Shown one piece after another: positions 52,950 to 61,828 of a DNA stretch of 64,000 nt. Below the pieces are notes generated by a model. The model did no database searches. It was not told the origin of the DNA and worked only from the letters and a program-made list of their open reading frames with translations. How positions within the stretch are numbered: position 1 is the first letter of the stretch; the number at the start of each line of letters is the position of its first letter. This DNA comes from an uncultured Bacteroidia bacterium (lineage in GTDB: Bacteria; Bacteroidota; Bacteroidia; Bacteroidales; UBA932). The position numbers and the translations under genes were made by a program. Location: contig CACXPG010000001.1 in the NCBI GenBank assembly GCA_902769525.1, positions 124,001 to 188,000 on the forward strand, given 5' to 3'.

Positions 52950-53998
52950 TGAAGATAAGCAAAATACTTATAGCACAGCCTGGTGTAGCCAGCGCTAACC
53001 CGCACTACATCAACCTGATGAAGAAATATAACGTGCAGATAGACTTCAGGCCTTTCTTCAGCCTGATACCTCTTACTGTCAGAGAATTCAGGACCCAGAA
53101 AATCAACATTCCTGACTACTCCGCGATTGTATTCACTTCCAAAGGCACCATAGACGCCTTTTTCAAACTCTGCACCGAACTGAGAATCAAAGTTCCTGAT
53201 TCCCAGAAATATTTCTGCACTTCAGAGAGCCTGTCCTATTATCTGCAGAAGCACATAATCTACCGCAAGAGAAAGATTTTCTTCGGCGACGGCACCTTCG
53301 CTTCCGTAGTTAAGCTCGCCAAGGCCGACAAGCACAAGAACGAAAGCATACTGATTGCCTCTCCAGACCACATCTATCCTGAGTGGATACAGCTCTTCAA
53401 GGAGGCGAAACTGAATTTCGCTCCGGCTGTCGTAGCCAAGTTCGTGGACAACGACCTTAAAGACCTCAAGCTGGAAGACTATCAGATAATCGCGTTCTAC
53501 AATGCTCTGGACGTGACATCGCTCAAGAACAACTTCCCGGGCTTCAAGCAGAACGGCACCAAGTTCGTTGCTTTCGGCGCCGGAATCCGCAAGGCTATGA
53601 GAGAGGCCGGACTGTCATACGCAATAGGCGGTCCTACTCCTGAGTTCCCTGCCCTGGCAGACGCCCTGGACAAGCTTATCAAAGATCCTGATTTCAAGCA
53701 GACCAATCTGCCGGAAGATCCTGTTGAGAAGAAAGCCCCTGCAAAGAAGGCAAAGACAGAAACCAAAGTCAAGGCCGCCACTGCCGCAAAGAAAAAGGAA
53801 GAGGCAGAGAAGCCGGCTGCAAAGGCTCCTGCAAAAAAGGCAACGGCAAAGGCACCTGCCAAGAAGACTGCCACTGCAAAGCCTGCGGCAAAGGCTCCGG
53901 TGAAGAAAACCACTGTAAAAGCCCCGGCAAAGAAAGCAGCAGCTCCGGCAAAAAGCACCGCCAAGAAGACCGCGACAAAGAAAGCGGCCAAGAAATAA
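52949..53998 (+). CDS. hemD: Uroporphyrinogen-III synthase family protein with long Lys/Ala/Pro tail
   Basis: 349 residues. Residues 1-250 have the HemD fold: ILIAQPGVASANPHY, IVFTSKGTIDAFFKLC, KYFCTSESLSYYLQKH, FVAFGAGIRKAMREAGL. From about residue 257 the protein becomes a tail of roughly 90 residues of Lys, Ala, Pro and Thr (repeats like KAPAKKA), similar to histone H1 tails and to the N-terminal extension of RocD at 28616. In this position Bacteroidetes usually have a plain HemD-domain protein. Whether it makes uroporphyrinogen III is unproven; no other haem gene is nearby. Confidence 0.85.
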   Translation: MKISKILIAQPGVASANPHYINLMKKYNVQIDFRPFFSLIPLTVREFRTQKINIPDYSAIVFTSKGTIDAFFKLCTELRIKVPDSQKYFCTSESLSYYLQKHIIYRKRKIFFGDGTFASVVKLAKADKHKNESILIASPDHIYPEWIQLFKEAKLNFAPAVVAKFVDNDLKDLKLEDYQIIAFYNALDVTSLKNNFPGFKQNGTKFVAFGAGIRKAMREAGLSYAIGGPTPEFPALADALDKLIKDPDFKQTNLPEDPVEKKAPAKKAKTETKVKAATAAKKKEEAEKPAAKAPAKKATAKAPAKKTATAKPAAKAPVKKTTVKAPAKKAAAPAKSTAKKTATKKAAKK

Positions 53999-54001
53999 TT
54001 G

Positions 54002-54673
54002 ATGCAGAACACCGCCCCTAAAACATTCAAAAAGAACGAGAGGCTTAAGTCAAGGACACAAATCCTTCGGCTTATGTCCAGGGGGCGTCGTGTGGAGTCT
54101 TTCCCCGTTACGGCAAAGTATCTTTTCTCCCAGGAAGGGGAAATCCAGAACAGGATAATGGTCGTGGCCCCCAAGAAGCTGTTCAAGAAAGCCGTTGACC
54201 GCAATCTTCTCAAACGAAGGATGAGAGAGGCTTATCGCCTGAACAAGGATATCCTTCCGCCGTGCCGTGCAAGCATCAGCTTCAACTACATCTGCAAGGA
54301 AAAACTCCCATACTCCAAGATAGAGGAAGCGGTAAAGGCAATACTCACGGCCATTGCCGGGAACATCCCCGAAGAAAATGTTCAGCAAAAAGAGGAGAAC
54401 GCCAAAGAGGACGCCCTAGGAGAAAAGCCTCGGCGAACCTTTCTTTCTGTCCTGAAGAGCATCGCGATATTTCCCTTTGTCATACTGATTAAATTCTACC
54501 AGAAGTGCATCTCCCCGCTCAAGCCGCCTACCTGCAGGTTTACTCCAACCTGCTCGCAGTACGCCATTGAAGCGTTCCGCAAGCACGGGCCCTTCAAGGG
54601 ATTTTACCTTGCGGCAAGACGCATTTTAAGATGCCACCCTTGGGGCGGCAGCGGATACGATCCTGTTCCCTAG
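54002..54673 (+). CDS. Fusion of ribonuclease P protein (RnpA) and YidD
   Basis: 223 residues in one frame. Residues 1-120 are RnpA ([44 protein letters not shown]). A charged linker (about 121-145) leads to YidD (about 150-223): [50 protein letters not shown]. RnpA assists tRNA 5' processing, and YidD helps membrane protein insertion. No stop or internal in-frame ATG separates them. ATG 54002 rather than TTG 53999. Convergent with the next gene (3-nt gap). Confidence 0.93.
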   Translation: MQNTAPKTFKKNERLKSRTQILRLMSRGRRVESFPVTAKYLFSQEGEIQNRIMVVAPKKLFKKAVDRNLLKRRMREAYRLNKDILPPCRASISFNYICKEKLPYSKIEEAVKAILTAIAGNIPEENVQQKEENAKEDALGEKPRRTFLSVLKSIAIFPFVILIKFYQKCISPLKPPTCRFTPTCSQYAIEAFRKHGPFKGFYLAARRILRCHPWGGSGYDPVP

Positions 54674-54676
54674 ATT

Positions 54677-56458
54677 CTAGAAGCTTGTGCCGTAGAAGCG
54701 GCGGTAGATTGGTTCCCTGTCTCCGAATTCCCTGGAGAGAGAATCCAGGTCATCCGTAGGAATATCCTCAAGAGAGAGCATTATCAGTCCGTCCACACAA
54801 TAGTTGAAATCCGGATCCACATTGTAGTCGATGATCTTGGACCCCATCTTTATGTATTTCTTCAACAGAGGAGGAAGACGGTACTGCCCTCCGCTCATTC
54901 TCAGAAGATAGCGGTCGAACATTTCCAGATTGGCTGTCTTGCCGAAAAGAAGCGCGTCCGGATCCACCCTTCCGAAATCCGGGACAAACGGAGTCTTCGG
55001 GCTGGTCATCTTGTCATATTCCGGATTCCGGTGGTTCTGCCTCAGATAGTGAATCATCACGCTCCTGTAAAGCATAGGATACCAAGAACTTATACTTACA
55101 GGGCCGATGAGGTACTTGTATTCCGGATACTTCATCAGTGTATAGAAAAGACCCTTGAGCAAAAGCATCAGGGCCAGCGTGTCCTTCTGGTGGCTTACAC
55201 TGACAAAACTGCGGCCGAGTTCAACGCACTTTTCCAGAACCGGAGCGAACTTGTCGGAATACCGGAAAAGAGTGTCCGCATAGAATCCGTGGATTCCTTT
55301 CTCCCGGAGAATATCTGCTCCCAAGCCAAGCCTATAGGCCCCGACAAGGTCGTTTGCGGCATTGTCCCAAAGAACAAGATGCTTGTAGTAAACATCATAG
55401 GTGTCCGTATCGGCAGAAGTGTTGGTGCCTTCCCCTACTGCACGGAACGCCTCCTCCCTCCTTATGGCTATCTCGCGCATAATGTTCGGTATACGGCTGT
55501 AGTCGAACAGGTAGCAGGAAAGTGTTCCCACGTCAAACAAATGTGCATCCTTGTTTTCTTCCAGTTCCTTAAGCAGGACATCAGTCGGGACAAAATCTCC
55601 AAGACTGGTGGTGTAAACGCTCTCGTCCTTTTCTATGGTCTCAGCCTCCAGCATATAGGAACGGCTCCTGAGGAACTTTGCAACCATCCTGTCTTCTGTG
55701 AACTTCTCCAGTTCCGCGTGCTGGATCAGAGAACCTATCCTTACCTTTATTTCCTTGCCTTTCTTGTCAAAGATCTCGCCCGTGAAACGCAGGTCGCTGA
55801 GCTTTGTGGATATCCTTCCCAGCCACTGGAAATACTTGGAGTTCTTGCCGTGGAAATACATCGGGATTACCGGGCATTTTGAACGGCGGACCTGACGGCT
55901 GATATAGGTCATCCATTCGGCATCTTCCACAACCTTTCCCTGATTGTTCCAGGAAGAAACCTCTCCGGCCGGAAATATCACAAGCACACCTCCCTTCTGG
56001 AGATGCTCCTCGGCCTGCCTGAGGCCGGAAATCGTCGGGGCGGTGAACTTGCCGAAAGCGTATGTGGTGTTGATTGGAATAAAGTAATCGGAAACGTTAG
56101 GGACCTTTGAAAGGATGAAGTTCGTGAGGATCTTCACGTCTTTTCTCACCTTTCCCAGAATGCTAAGGGCGGCCAGTCCGTCCAGCCCGCCGAACGGGTG
56201 GTTGGAAGTTATGACCACGCCACCTTCCTTAGGAATGTTCTCGAGAGCGGGAGTGTTGACATTCAGGGTTATCTCCAGATGCTCCAGCACCTTGTCCGCA
56301 AACTCTACTCCTTTGTAGTCTGCAAGACGGTCATAAAGTTCGTTGAGCTTGTCAAGGCCAGCTATCTTCATAGTCATGGCTGCAAGAAGACTTCCTGGAA
56401 TCCCTGGAATCTTCATTGACTTCTTAACTTCGCTTTTATTGATTACTTTTGCACCCAT
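54677..56458 (-). CDS. OlsF-like bifunctional acyltransferase for aminolipids
   Basis: 593 residues. The N-terminal half is a PlsC-type O-acyltransferase (NHPFGGLD, H87 and D93; FPAGEVSSWNN). The C-terminal half (from about 290) is an OlsB/hemolysin-like GNAT domain (YDVYYKHLVLWDNAANDLVGAYRLG, ELGRSFVSVSHQKD, YLIGPVSISSWY). The same domain order is known for OlsF, which makes ornithine lipids; in Bacteroides the equivalent GlsB and GlsA for glycine lipids are separate. Likely makes N-acyl-acyloxyacyl amino acid lipids. Own promoter on the minus strand at 56484-56491. Confidence 0.88.
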   Translation of the reverse strand: MGAKVINKSEVKKSMKIPGIPGSLLAAMTMKIAGLDKLNELYDRLADYKGVEFADKVLEHLEITLNVNTPALENIPKEGGVVITSNHPFGGLDGLAALSILGKVRKDVKILTNFILSKVPNVSDYFIPINTTYAFGKFTAPTISGLRQAEEHLQKGGVLVIFPAGEVSSWNNQGKVVEDAEWMTYISRQVRRSKCPVIPMYFHGKNSKYFQWLGRISTKLSDLRFTGEIFDKKGKEIKVRIGSLIQHAELEKFTEDRMVAKFLRSRSYMLEAETIEKDESVYTTSLGDFVPTDVLLKELEENKDAHLFDVGTLSCYLFDYSRIPNIMREIAIRREEAFRAVGEGTNTSADTDTYDVYYKHLVLWDNAANDLVGAYRLGLGADILREKGIHGFYADTLFRYSDKFAPVLEKCVELGRSFVSVSHQKDTLALMLLLKGLFYTLMKYPEYKYLIGPVSISSWYPMLYRSVMIHYLRQNHRNPEYDKMTSPKTPFVPDFGRVDPDALLFGKTANLEMFDRYLLRMSGGQYRLPPLLKKYIKMGSKIIDYNVDPDFNYCVDGLIMLSLEDIPTDDLDSLSREFGDREPIYRRFYGTSF

Positions 56459-56491
56459 AGGTCCTCTATATGCACATCAAAGACAAAGATA
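56444..56491. promoter_or_regulatory. Overlapping divergent promoters of uvrC and the OlsF-like gene
   Basis: Plus-strand TACTTTTG at 56444-56451 lies within the start of the leftward gene, and minus-strand TATCTTTG at 56484-56491 lies within the start of uvrC. Predicted transcripts would overlap by about 25 nt. Confidence 0.6.
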
Positions 56492-58341
56492 CAATAAAAA
56501 AAGAGATTATCGCCCTTTTGCCTCAAGACCCCGGCGTTTACCGTTTTCTGGATTCTGCCGGAAAGATAATCTATGTAGGCAAGGCCAAGAACCTGAAAAA
56601 GAGGGTGAGTTCCTACTTTGTCTCCGAGAACAGGCTCAACGCCAAGACCAGGGCGCTGGTGTCAAAAATAGCCGATGTCAAATTCACCGTCGTGGAAAAC
56701 GAGCAGGACGCTTTCCTTCTGGAAAACAACCTGATAAAGGAAAACCAGCCTCGCTACAACATTCTCCTCAAAGACAGCAAGACCTATCCTTGGATCTGCA
56801 TCAAGAACGAGCCTTTCCCAAGGGTATTCATCACCAGGACGCTGACCAGAGACGGATCTCTGTACTTCGGTCCGTACAGCTCGGCGATGTATGCCCACAG
56901 CCTGACAGACATGTTCCACTCCATGTTCAGGCTCAGGACCTGCTCGCTCAAGCTCAACAGGGAAGACATCGCCAAAGGCAAGTTCAAGGAATGCCTTAAC
57001 TTCCATATCGGAAAATGCGACGCCCCTTGCATCGGGAAAATCGCCGAGGAAGACTACGGAGAAAACATAGAGGCTATAAAGAACATCCTCAAGGGCAACT
57101 CGTCGCAGATGATCCGCCTGTTCAAGGAAAAGATGACGGAAGCGGCTTCCAAGATGGAGTTCGAGCTGGCTCAGGCCTACAAGGAGAGGATGCAGCTGCT
57201 CTCGGCCCACTACAACAAGTCCCTTATCGTTCAGCCAACTCTGGCAAACCTTGATGTATTCTCCATTGTTTTTACGGACAGCGTCAAGAAGACTTCCGGC
57301 AAGGGCTCCGCCTTCGGAAACTTCTTCCGCGTGACAAACGGCTGCATAACCAGAGTGCTCAACCTGGAACTCAAAACCCAGGCAGACCTGTCGGAAGAAG
57401 ACACCGGAAGAAAGGAAATCCTCACCCACTTTATGCTGAGCGTTTACAACATCCTCAGCGATGCTGGTGAAAAGCCTTGCAAGGAAGTGATCGTGCCGTT
57501 CCTTCCGGACGAAGGAGTGCTCAGTTCCGACCACAACATACACATTCCACAAAAGGGCGACAAGCTCTCCCTGCTTGACCTTTCCACCAAGAATGCCAGG
57601 GAGTTCATGCTCCAGGCCCTCAAGCAGGAGGCCCTGAAAAATCCCGAAGAGAAGCAGAACATCGGAGTGGAGATGCTCAAGAGAGACCTTCACCTCAAGC
57701 AATACCCTAACCATATAGAGTGCTTCGACAACTCCAACATCCAGGGAACCGATCCGGTAGCATCTTGCGTGGTGTTCAGAAACGGAAAGCCTTCCAAGAA
57801 GGACTACCGCAAGTTCAACATCAAGACAGTGGTGGGAGCAAATGACTTCGCCTCAATGTACGAGGTAGTCTACCGCCGGTACTCCAGACTGATGGAGGAA
57901 AACCCGGAAGACCTTCCGCAGCTGGTGGTTGTGGATGGAGGTAGAGGCCAGCTGGACTTCGCCTATCAGGCCCTGACAGACCTTGGTCTGGAAAAGACCA
58001 TGCCTATAATCGGCATCGCCAAGCGTCTGGAAGAACTCATAAAGCCAGGTGACCCGAACCCTCTATTCCTGGACAAGAACTCCCCGAGCCTCAAGCTCAT
58101 TATGCAGCTCAGGGACGAGGCTCACCGGTTCGGCATCACCTTCCACCGCAGCCTGAGAAGCAAACGCCAGACAAAATCTGAACTGACCTCCATAAAAGGC
58201 ATCGGAGAAGCCACCGCAAAGAAGCTTCTCCAGCATTTCAAGAGCGTGGCCAGAATCAAAAAAGCATCAGAAGAAGACCTTGCCGCCGTCATCGGCAAAT
58301 CTGCCGCAAAAAATGTGTTCAGCCATTTTTCCTCCGACTAA
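56470..58341 (+). CDS. uvrC: Excinuclease ABC subunit C
   Basis: 623 residues. GIY-YIG nuclease (PGVYRFLDSAGKIIYVGKAKN, about 22-45), a UVR motif (about 210-240), the RNase H-like 5' nuclease domain (ECFDNSNIQGTDPVASCVVF, DGGRGQLDFAYQ) and tandem helix-hairpin-helix at the end (LTSIKGIGEATAKKLLQHF). Makes both incisions in nucleotide excision repair. Full length. Confidence 0.97.
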   Translation: MHIKDKDTIKKEIIALLPQDPGVYRFLDSAGKIIYVGKAKNLKKRVSSYFVSENRLNAKTRALVSKIADVKFTVVENEQDAFLLENNLIKENQPRYNILLKDSKTYPWICIKNEPFPRVFITRTLTRDGSLYFGPYSSAMYAHSLTDMFHSMFRLRTCSLKLNREDIAKGKFKECLNFHIGKCDAPCIGKIAEEDYGENIEAIKNILKGNSSQMIRLFKEKMTEAASKMEFELAQAYKERMQLLSAHYNKSLIVQPTLANLDVFSIVFTDSVKKTSGKGSAFGNFFRVTNGCITRVLNLELKTQADLSEEDTGRKEILTHFMLSVYNILSDAGEKPCKEVIVPFLPDEGVLSSDHNIHIPQKGDKLSLLDLSTKNAREFMLQALKQEALKNPEEKQNIGVEMLKRDLHLKQYPNHIECFDNSNIQGTDPVASCVVFRNGKPSKKDYRKFNIKTVVGANDFASMYEVVYRRYSRLMEENPEDLPQLVVVDGGRGQLDFAYQALTDLGLEKTMPIIGIAKRLEELIKPGDPNPLFLDKNSPSLKLIMQLRDEAHRFGITFHRSLRSKRQTKSELTSIKGIGEATAKKLLQHFKSVARIKKASEEDLAAVIGKSAAKNVFSHFSSD

Positions 58342-58370
58342 TCCCCTTTAGACAGCCCTGTGGCGCGTTT

Positions 58371-58397
58371 GTCTCAAATCTTTTTACGATTTGAGAC
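58371..58397. repeat. Perfect 10-bp inverted repeat behind uvrC
   Basis: GTCTCAAATC and GATTTGAGAC around TTTTTAC. No T tract follows on either strand, so it may be an operator or an RNA hairpin and not a standard terminator. Confidence 0.6.
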
Positions 58398-58441
58398 ACT
58401 TATTTGCACGTTCTGTGGCGGAGAGGGAAAAACACACTGCC

Positions 58442-58449
58442 TAAATTTG
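58442..58449 (+). promoter_or_regulatory. -7 promoter element (TAAATTTG)
   Basis: Consensus match 28 nt before the first acidic peptide gene. No clear -33 partner. Confidence 0.5.
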
Positions 58450-58477
58450 AATTAAAATCAATTCAAAACATAAGCTT

Positions 58478-58633
58478 ATGCGATCTATTTTCGACAAGGA
58501 ACGCCTTTTCTATCTTGCCCCTTCAATCAAAATCTACGTATGTAACCCGGAAGGGATTATATGCACCAGTGGCGACACGGAGGGTTACCACGACGGTGAA
58601 GAATATGGTGACGATGATTTCACTTCAAACTAG
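58478..58633 (+). CDS. Acidic single-module minipeptide, copy 1
   Basis: 51 residues beginning MRSIFDKERLFYLAPSIKIY, with no signal peptide. Its C-terminal half (EGIICTSGDTEG, then HDGEEYGDDDF) closely resembles that of the peptide at 61681. It lies 11 nt before a large lipoprotein gene and its stop codon adjoins the AGGAGG ribosome site of that gene. Similar short proteins ahead of fimbrillin-like genes occur in Bacteroidales to my knowledge, function unknown. Confidence rests on the two-copy conservation. Confidence 0.7.
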   Translation: MRSIFDKERLFYLAPSIKIYVCNPEGIICTSGDTEGYHDGEEYGDDDFTSN

Positions 58634-58637
58634 GAGG
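58632..58637 (+). promoter_or_regulatory. Strong Shine-Dalgarno site AGGAGG
   Basis: AGGAGG 7 nt before ATG 58645, overlapping the stop of the minipeptide. Such sites are unusual in Bacteroidetes, whose leaders mostly lack them; the copy before 61843 has the same. Confidence 0.75.
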
Positions 58638-58644
58638 AACTGCC

Positions 58645-61644
58645 ATGAAAAAGATACTTGCAATTATTCTCGCGATTAGCGCGGGATTGTTTGTTTCCTG
58701 CACCCAGGAAGACAAAATCGAGACAAAACCAGAAGTTGAAGTCTCCAAGGGACTGGTTTTCACCGCCACCACCGAACCGACTACCAAGATAGCTCTGGAA
58801 AAGGAAGGCGACACCTACAACGTCTTATGGCGCAGCGGAGACATGATTGCCGTAAGAAACTATGTATATGGAACTCCACCTGTAGGATTCTACACTACGA
58901 CCAGCAACACGTCCCATGGTGATTTCACCTACCACAGTGGAACCGAGTTGACAACCGGGTCTTACTATGCTTTTTATCCCGCAGAATACTGGAGTGAACA
59001 AAATGCAGCATATCCGATTACCCAGAATTACACCCCTGGAGTTATTAAGGCTCCTATGTTTGCATACAGTACTACCACAAATCTTCAGTTCAAGAATATC
59101 GGCGGTTTGATCAGAATAAACCTCAAGACGCCTTTGACGGGAAAGAAGATCAAGAAAATCTATCTCTATTCCACAGCCCAGAGCTTGAGCGGCACCATTA
59201 CAAACATAACCTCGCTTAACAGCAATCCCACCGCAACTGTTGACAAAAACAGCCCGGCCCAGCATCCTGTGGTTCTGGATTGTGGCAATAACGGTGTAGA
59301 GATAGGTTCAGACCCGATACCATTCTATATAGCGGTTCCGGCAAACACATATACCGATCTCACAATTGGTGTAATAACTGTAGAAGGCATAAAGCAGACA
59401 TACACCCTGAATTCAGACAAAAGCATAGTGGTTGAGAGAAGTTCCATCGCAGACATTACCCTTACTTTCAACAAGGATCCGGAAATCATCGACCTCAGCG
59501 AAAACGGTACAGCCAACACCTATATAGCAATGCCGAGAGGCTATTACAAGTTCAAGGCTACCGTAAAAGGCAACGGCGGACTCGACCCTGTCACCGGAAC
59601 AACAGCCACGGAGATAAACAAGAACGACATCAGCGGAGTTACCGTACTGTGGGATCTCAAGCAGAGAGGCAATGTCGTATACCATGACGGAAAAATGCAG
59701 GCTCATGATATTTATTATCACGACGGCTACATATATTTCTATAAAAATTACAACCTTGAAGGAAACTCTTATGTAGCCATTTTCAAAGACAAAGAAGGTG
59801 GAACTGACGGGGTTTACGACAAGGATGTAGACGAGATTCTCTGGAGCTGGCTAATATGGGCAACCACCCCGGGCACCGTGGTTTACAACGGCAATCAGTT
59901 CCTGGACCGCAACATCGGTTCCGTAACCACGGGAACTTTCGACGACGGAAGCTACACCGCAGGTTTCAGCTATCAGTGGGGAAGACCTGCCCCGTTCGCC
60001 TCTTCATTAGGGCAGGCATATACTCCTTTCAATTACGTCCCTCCAAGAACCTCTGTCTTCTCATTTGAGAACATAGGAAACGGAACTACCGTAGACCACG
60101 CCACTTCACATCCAGTCACATTCTTCTACCATGGCAGCAGAAGCAACTGGATGCCGGATAATGCTACTTGCATGACCCTTTGGTCAGATAACGTCAAAAC
60201 CATTTATGACCCGTCCCCAATAGGCTGGAAAGTTCCTTCAAAGGCCCAACTGACCGGAATAACATCTGCAATATCCTTCTATGGATCCGGTTTTATCGGC
60301 CCTGGCAGCAATTCAGATTTCGGATATGGAAATCCAGGCTCCGTTTTGCTGTGGAGTAGCACCTGTGACGACAGTGACGGTTTTATTGGAGCCTGGGCTA
60401 ACGCTTATGGCTCAATGTATAAAAAATATGGAAGCTGGCCTGACGTATATATGATGTCCGGAATGCCTATCCGTCCGGTTCGGGATGAGGCTTCTTTGAC
60501 ATACGCAGACCTGAGTGCAGAGGAAACGGCCAACTGCTACATAATTTCCAGTTCTGGAGACTATAAGTTCAAGGCTACCGTAAGAGGTAACGGAGCTGCT
60601 ACGCTTGCAGGCGTCAGCAAAACCATAAGCGCTTCTGAAATCGCTTCGGCTAACCTTCTTTGGGCAAGTTACGGAACCACTACCGCCCCGGTAGAGGGTG
60701 AAATGCTGTACGGCGTACGCTATGAGGACGGTTATGTATATTTCCGCGTTCCTGAAACCTTCCATGAGGGCAATGCGGTAATTGCCATCAAGAATTCCAG
60801 CGGAACGATTCTCTGGAGCTGGCATCTGTGGTTTACCGTAACAGACCTTGCCTCTCTTGCCCAGACTTACAATAGCGGCGCCGTATTCATGGACCGCAAC
60901 CTGGGAGCGTTGACTAGAACCCATAGCAACTCCAACACCTTCGATTACGGTCTTATGTACCAGTGGGGAAGAAAAGATCCGTTCCAGAACTCCGTTTCCC
61001 CTGGTTTTACCAGCGGTTACGTATCTTCAAGCGACTGGGCTACCTGTTACATTCCGGCTACTCTTGGAACAGCGGAATCCCGTGCCGTTGTGTCAAACCC
61101 TACAGTTGCCTCAATGGTTGCTTATCCAACTACATTCAGTAACGGATCTTACTTTAACAGTTCTCTAGACCGCGACAACTGGGCTTCAGACATTACCGAA
61201 GATCTGTGGCAGGAAAGCAAAACCATCTTCGACCCGTGTCCTTCCGGCTGGAAAGTTCCCGACAAGAGCGCCTGGAACGATCAGTTCATCCTTTGGCTAG
61301 ATGGGCATAGTTTCTATACTGACGGTTTTTATATTGACGAAGGTGGTATTAAATGCCGCTTCCCTGGTATAGCCGCCCGTATGCCACAGGCGGTCTACGG
61401 CTCTCATTCAGGTACAAGCTATAAGCTTATGAATGGAGAGGGAGCCCTTGAAAGAACGAGTGATTATCACGTTCTCGTATGGGCTCAAAACGGAGTCTTG
61501 TTAAAAGAGAAATTCTATTTCGAGGATGATGGTACGTATGGCCTGACCTCCAACCCTACTGGAGTTTATAACTATTCAGATTTTGGAAGAGTCCGTAACT
61601 TGTATAAGACTAGAGGCGGCAGTGTACGCTGCGTAAGGGAATAG
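58645..61644 (+). CDS. Fimbrillin/FISUMP-domain lipoprotein
   Basis: 999 residues. Lipobox FVSC with Cys19. A fimbrillin-like N-terminal part (VFTATTEPTTKIALEKEGD, VLWRSGDMIAV) runs to about 280. Two modules follow from about 283 and 622, each with TANTYIxxxxGxYKFKATVxGNG, an ILWSWLIWAT/ILWSWHLWFT strand, a DRN-type block and YQWGR, and ending in GWKVP-type and RxVRxE blocks; this is the Fibrobacter succinogenes major paralogous (FISUMP) pattern. Surface-exposed; ligand unknown. A paralogue follows at 61843. Confidence 0.88.
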   Translation: MKKILAIILAISAGLFVSCTQEDKIETKPEVEVSKGLVFTATTEPTTKIALEKEGDTYNVLWRSGDMIAVRNYVYGTPPVGFYTTTSNTSHGDFTYHSGTELTTGSYYAFYPAEYWSEQNAAYPITQNYTPGVIKAPMFAYSTTTNLQFKNIGGLIRINLKTPLTGKKIKKIYLYSTAQSLSGTITNITSLNSNPTATVDKNSPAQHPVVLDCGNNGVEIGSDPIPFYIAVPANTYTDLTIGVITVEGIKQTYTLNSDKSIVVERSSIADITLTFNKDPEIIDLSENGTANTYIAMPRGYYKFKATVKGNGGLDPVTGTTATEINKNDISGVTVLWDLKQRGNVVYHDGKMQAHDIYYHDGYIYFYKNYNLEGNSYVAIFKDKEGGTDGVYDKDVDEILWSWLIWATTPGTVVYNGNQFLDRNIGSVTTGTFDDGSYTAGFSYQWGRPAPFASSLGQAYTPFNYVPPRTSVFSFENIGNGTTVDHATSHPVTFFYHGSRSNWMPDNATCMTLWSDNVKTIYDPSPIGWKVPSKAQLTGITSAISFYGSGFIGPGSNSDFGYGNPGSVLLWSSTCDDSDGFIGAWANAYGSMYKKYGSWPDVYMMSGMPIRPVRDEASLTYADLSAEETANCYIISSSGDYKFKATVRGNGAATLAGVSKTISASEIASANLLWASYGTTTAPVEGEMLYGVRYEDGYVYFRVPETFHEGNAVIAIKNSSGTILWSWHLWFTVTDLASLAQTYNSGAVFMDRNLGALTRTHSNSNTFDYGLMYQWGRKDPFQNSVSPGFTSGYVSSSDWATCYIPATLGTAESRAVVSNPTVASMVAYPTTFSNGSYFNSSLDRDNWASDITEDLWQESKTIFDPCPSGWKVPDKSAWNDQFILWLDGHSFYTDGFYIDEGGIKCRFPGIAARMPQAVYGSHSGTSYKLMNGEGALERTSDYHVLVWAQNGVLLKEKFYFEDDGTYGLTSNPTGVYNYSDFGRVRNLYKTRGGSVRCVRE

Positions 61645-61680
61645 TTTCTTTCAATGAATTATTATAAAATGATTATATAG

Positions 61681-61827
61681 ATGAAAAAGATTGAAAAACA
61701 GCTTTATAAAGCTCCCCTAACAGAAATCCAGGATCTGGAACAGGAGGGAGCAATTTGCATCACCAGCGGAGATAATGAGGATTTCGGCGATGGAGATGAT
61801 TATGGAGAAGGAGATTTCAATGCTTAA
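61681..61827 (+). CDS. Acidic single-module minipeptide, copy 2
   Basis: 48 residues starting MKKIEKQLYKAPLTEIQD. The C-terminal half EGAICITSGDNEDFGDGDD and YGEGDF aligns with copy 1 at 58478: AP, I, EG-I-C, TSGD-E, DG, YG and DF are shared. It has one cysteine, no signal peptide, and lies 15 nt before the next lipoprotein gene. Starts 36 nt after the first lipoprotein gene, so all four genes may be one transcript. Confidence 0.72.
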   Translation: MKKIEKQLYKAPLTEIQDLEQEGAICITSGDNEDFGDGDDYGEGDFNA

Positions 61828-61828
61828 T

